From contig CAJBVC010000473.1 in the NCBI GenBank assembly GCA_903958915.1, forward strand, positions 1-8,519: 8,519 nt of DNA, in the 5' to 3' direction. The notes beneath the pieces were generated by a model, which saw nothing but the letters and a program-made list of their open reading frames with translations, was not told the DNA's origin and searched no databases. Within the stretch, counting starts at the first letter, position 1. Every line of letters begins with the position of its first letter. Below, piece by piece: positions 8,109 through 8,519 of the stretch. The position numbers and the translations under genes were made by a program. The DNA comes from an uncultured beta proteobacterium (GTDB lineage: Bacteria > Pseudomonadota > Gammaproteobacteria > Burkholderiales > Burkholderiaceae_C).

Positions 8109-8209
8109 GGATCGGAGAAGAGCCTGCCCCGAGTATCTGTATGCCAAATACCCCCACAACGCCCGTCCAGCAAGCGCAGCCAGCTACAAAAGTAGTAGCA
8201 ACCGCTGAA

Positions 8210-8519
8210 TCAACTTTTACCCTTCAGGTACTTGTCCAACGCCGCCTTGGTCTGCGCGCGCATCTGCTTTTGAAAGAACGGTGTCCAGCCCAGTACATAG
8301 CCGGCCATTCCCAGAGCCTGGCGCGACCAGCGCCAGAAATCGAAGCGGTCGCGGTGCGTGGCGATCAGGCCTTCCGGCGTGAAGGTGAATTCTGCGTCAA
8401 TGATGTTGTGCACGATGCGTTTGGTCACACTGAACCGGTAATGCGCTTCCCAGTGCGCCTGCCCGCGCTGTGCATCGGCCTGAACGCCGCTAAAGTCCAA
8501 CCGCCAATCCTGCCGACCC
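8210..8519 (-). CDS. NTF2/SnoaL-like family protein, C-terminal part (5' end outside window)
   Basis: The minus-strand frame is open from the right edge to the TGA at 8212-8210, giving about 103 residues and no start inside the window; the TTG at 8500 lies inside the frame and has no claim to be the start. The sequence HWEAHYRFSVTKRIVHNIIDAEFTF followed by IATHRDRFDFWRWSRQALG fits the curved beta-sheet end of a small NTF2/SnoaL-like protein, a fold used for binding small hydrophobic ligands or for simple enzymes. A basic tail (QKQMRAQTKAALDKYLKGKS) ends it. Family members are usually about 150 residues, so perhaps 40-60 are missing. It points toward gcdH, with the palindrome-bearing gap between them. 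No catalytic residues can be assigned, so the function is unknown. Confidence 0.7.
   Translation of the reverse strand, partial: GRQDWRLDFSGVQADAQRGQAHWEAHYRFSVTKRIVHNIIDAEFTFTPEGLIATHRDRFDFWRWSRQALGMAGYVLGWTPFFQKQMRAQTKAALDKYLKGKS

Larger units (their letters stand above)
7846..8209. other. Convergent intergenic region with two large palindromes
   Basis: This 364-bp stretch separates the ends of gcdH (plus) and the NTF2-like gene (minus). I find no credible gene in it: the short open frames are made from the inverted repeats themselves, which give similar peptides on both strands. It holds the 80-bp palindrome at 7882-7961 and the 98-bp REPIN-like element at 8011-8108. A T-run after gcdH (7859-7864) has no stem before it. 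A weak 5-bp stem at 8183-8199 (GCTAC, 7-base loop, GTAGC) lies 10 bases past the NTF2-like stop but has no U-tract. The stretch from 8109 to 8182 shows nothing further. Confidence 0.8.

Overview
The window is a GC-rich, densely coding chromosomal segment. Its gene content, codon usage and short palindromic repeats fit a betaproteobacterium of the order Burkholderiales, most likely family Comamonadaceae (Rhodoferax, Acidovorax or Polaromonas type). That placement is inference from remembered protein families; no search was run. I see no tRNA, rRNA, CRISPR array, complete transposon or phage gene.

Layout, left to right. (1) 2-1369, plus strand: the C-terminal two thirds of an acetoacetyl-CoA synthetase (AacS), cut by the window's left edge and carrying an in-frame palindromic repeat of roughly 90-100 bp. 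(2) 1443-3164, plus: a lipoprotein of the S10 serine carboxypeptidase family with an intact Ser-Asp-His triad. (3) 3279-6638, plus: a 1119-residue cytoplasmic signalling protein made of a class III nucleotide cyclase domain, a STAND/AAA-type ATPase and a long TPR-like helical tail. (4) 6655-7845, plus: glutaryl-CoA dehydrogenase (GcdH), only 16 bp after gene 3 and so probably cotranscribed with it. (5) 7846-8209: a 364-bp intergenic stretch between convergent genes that holds two large inverted repeats, one of them REPIN-like. (6) 8210-8519, minus: the C-terminal part of an NTF2/SnoaL-like protein running off the right edge.

Functional links. AacS activates acetoacetate to acetoacetyl-CoA. 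GcdH converts glutaryl-CoA from lysine, tryptophan or aromatic breakdown to crotonyl-CoA, which also leads to acetoacetyl-CoA. The ends of the plus-strand run therefore meet at the same central intermediate, though nothing shows they are coregulated.

The points most worth a second look are the palindromic repeat that became coding sequence inside aacS, and the cyclase domain. The cyclase keeps its metal-binding and transition-state residues but lacks both canonical purine-specifying residues. The tight cyclase/gcdH linkage and the two palindromes in the convergent gap come next. I did not find a clearly new multi-gene system.
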